This document shows positions 5,877-5,994 of a stretch of DNA of 5,994 nt, in pieces. Under the pieces are notes generated by a model. The model did not search any database, had not been told where the DNA came from, and worked only from the letters and a program-made list of their open reading frames with translations. A program made the position numbers and the translations under genes. The DNA is taken from positions 1 to 5,994 of the forward strand of contig CAVRZY010000004.1 in the NCBI GenBank assembly GCA_963725415.1, read 5' to 3'. The stretch is from CAVRZY01 sp963725415 (GTDB lineage Bacteria; Acidobacteriota; Terriglobia; Bryobacterales; Bryobacteraceae). The stretch's first letter is position 1, and every line of letters starts with the position of its first letter.

Positions 5877-5994
5877 TGAGACGGGAAAAGCCTGACAGAC
5901 TCCGCCTTCTGGTGCTGAACGCCGCGATGATGGCGCTGGCTCTCACGCTGCCGGTGGCGTTCCACGCCGTGGGCCTGGGAAGCAAGTTTCTACC
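5876..5994 (+). CDS. Membrane protein, probable ECF-transporter S component, 5' end only
   Basis: The ATG overlaps the receptor's stop codon by one base (TGATG, 5874-5878), which predicts translational coupling. The 39 visible codons begin MRREKPDRLRLLVLNAAMM, a basic N-terminus leading into a hydrophobic helix (LRLLVLNAAMMALALTLPVA), then FHAVGLGSKFLP. This opening resembles short predicted membrane proteins annotated as ECF transporter S components, which bind a vitamin or metal in the inner membrane and pair with an energising module. Identification rests on about 40 residues and on context, so another small membrane protein is possible. The rest lies beyond the window. Confidence 0.5.
   Translation, partial: MRREKPDRLRLLVLNAAMMALALTLPVAFHAVGLGSKFL

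Overview
The window looks like DNA from an uncultured bacterium, and it is probably not one uninterrupted piece of genome. From about 1200 onward it is GC-rich (about 65% in the stretch sampled). It carries a glycerol dehydrogenase gene, an EamA-type exporter and a TonB-dependent receptor with an N-terminal carboxypeptidase-regulatory-like domain. That receptor layout and the base composition suggest an Acidobacteria-like source, but this is an inference from style and not a firm assignment. The first 1.2 kb is clearly less GC-rich (about 42-53% in the stretches sampled) and may have a different origin.

Layout. (1) Positions 1-364, minus strand: the N-terminal part of a nucleoside hydrolase, running off the left edge and broken by apparent +1 frameshifts. 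(2) 418-627, plus strand: a possible small gene of unknown function whose stop overlaps the start of a DedA-family membrane protein (from 624). The DedA similarity ends near 1206. (3) About 1199-1721, minus strand: an internal fragment of protein-L-isoaspartate O-methyltransferase (pcm). It lacks both ends and carries four apparent +1 frameshifts. (4) 1722-1811, plus strand: the last 29 residues of an unidentified protein, whose stop codon overlaps the ribosome binding site of gldA (1823-2914). (5) A convergent EamA/DMT transporter (2946-3806, minus). (6) After a short divergent intergenic region holding a 25-bp imperfect palindrome: a TonB-dependent outer-membrane receptor (3885-5876). It overlaps by one base the start of a small hydrophobic protein that resembles an ECF-transporter substrate-binding (S) component and is cut by the right edge.

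How the parts fit together. The receptor and the following membrane protein are translationally coupled. They plausibly form one uptake route: a scarce micronutrient crosses the outer membrane through the receptor and the inner membrane through the ECF-type partner. gldA with its lost upstream partner forms a separate unit. The segment to the left of 1722 appears to be built from fragments. Seven frame breaks are all of the +1 type and occur only in two stretches, while the large downstream genes are intact. This favours sequencing or assembly error over biological decay. I found no CRISPR array, tRNA, rRNA, insertion sequence or defence system, and no clearly new system. The most useful points are the chimeric junctions, the palindrome over the receptor promoter, and the receptor-transporter coupling.
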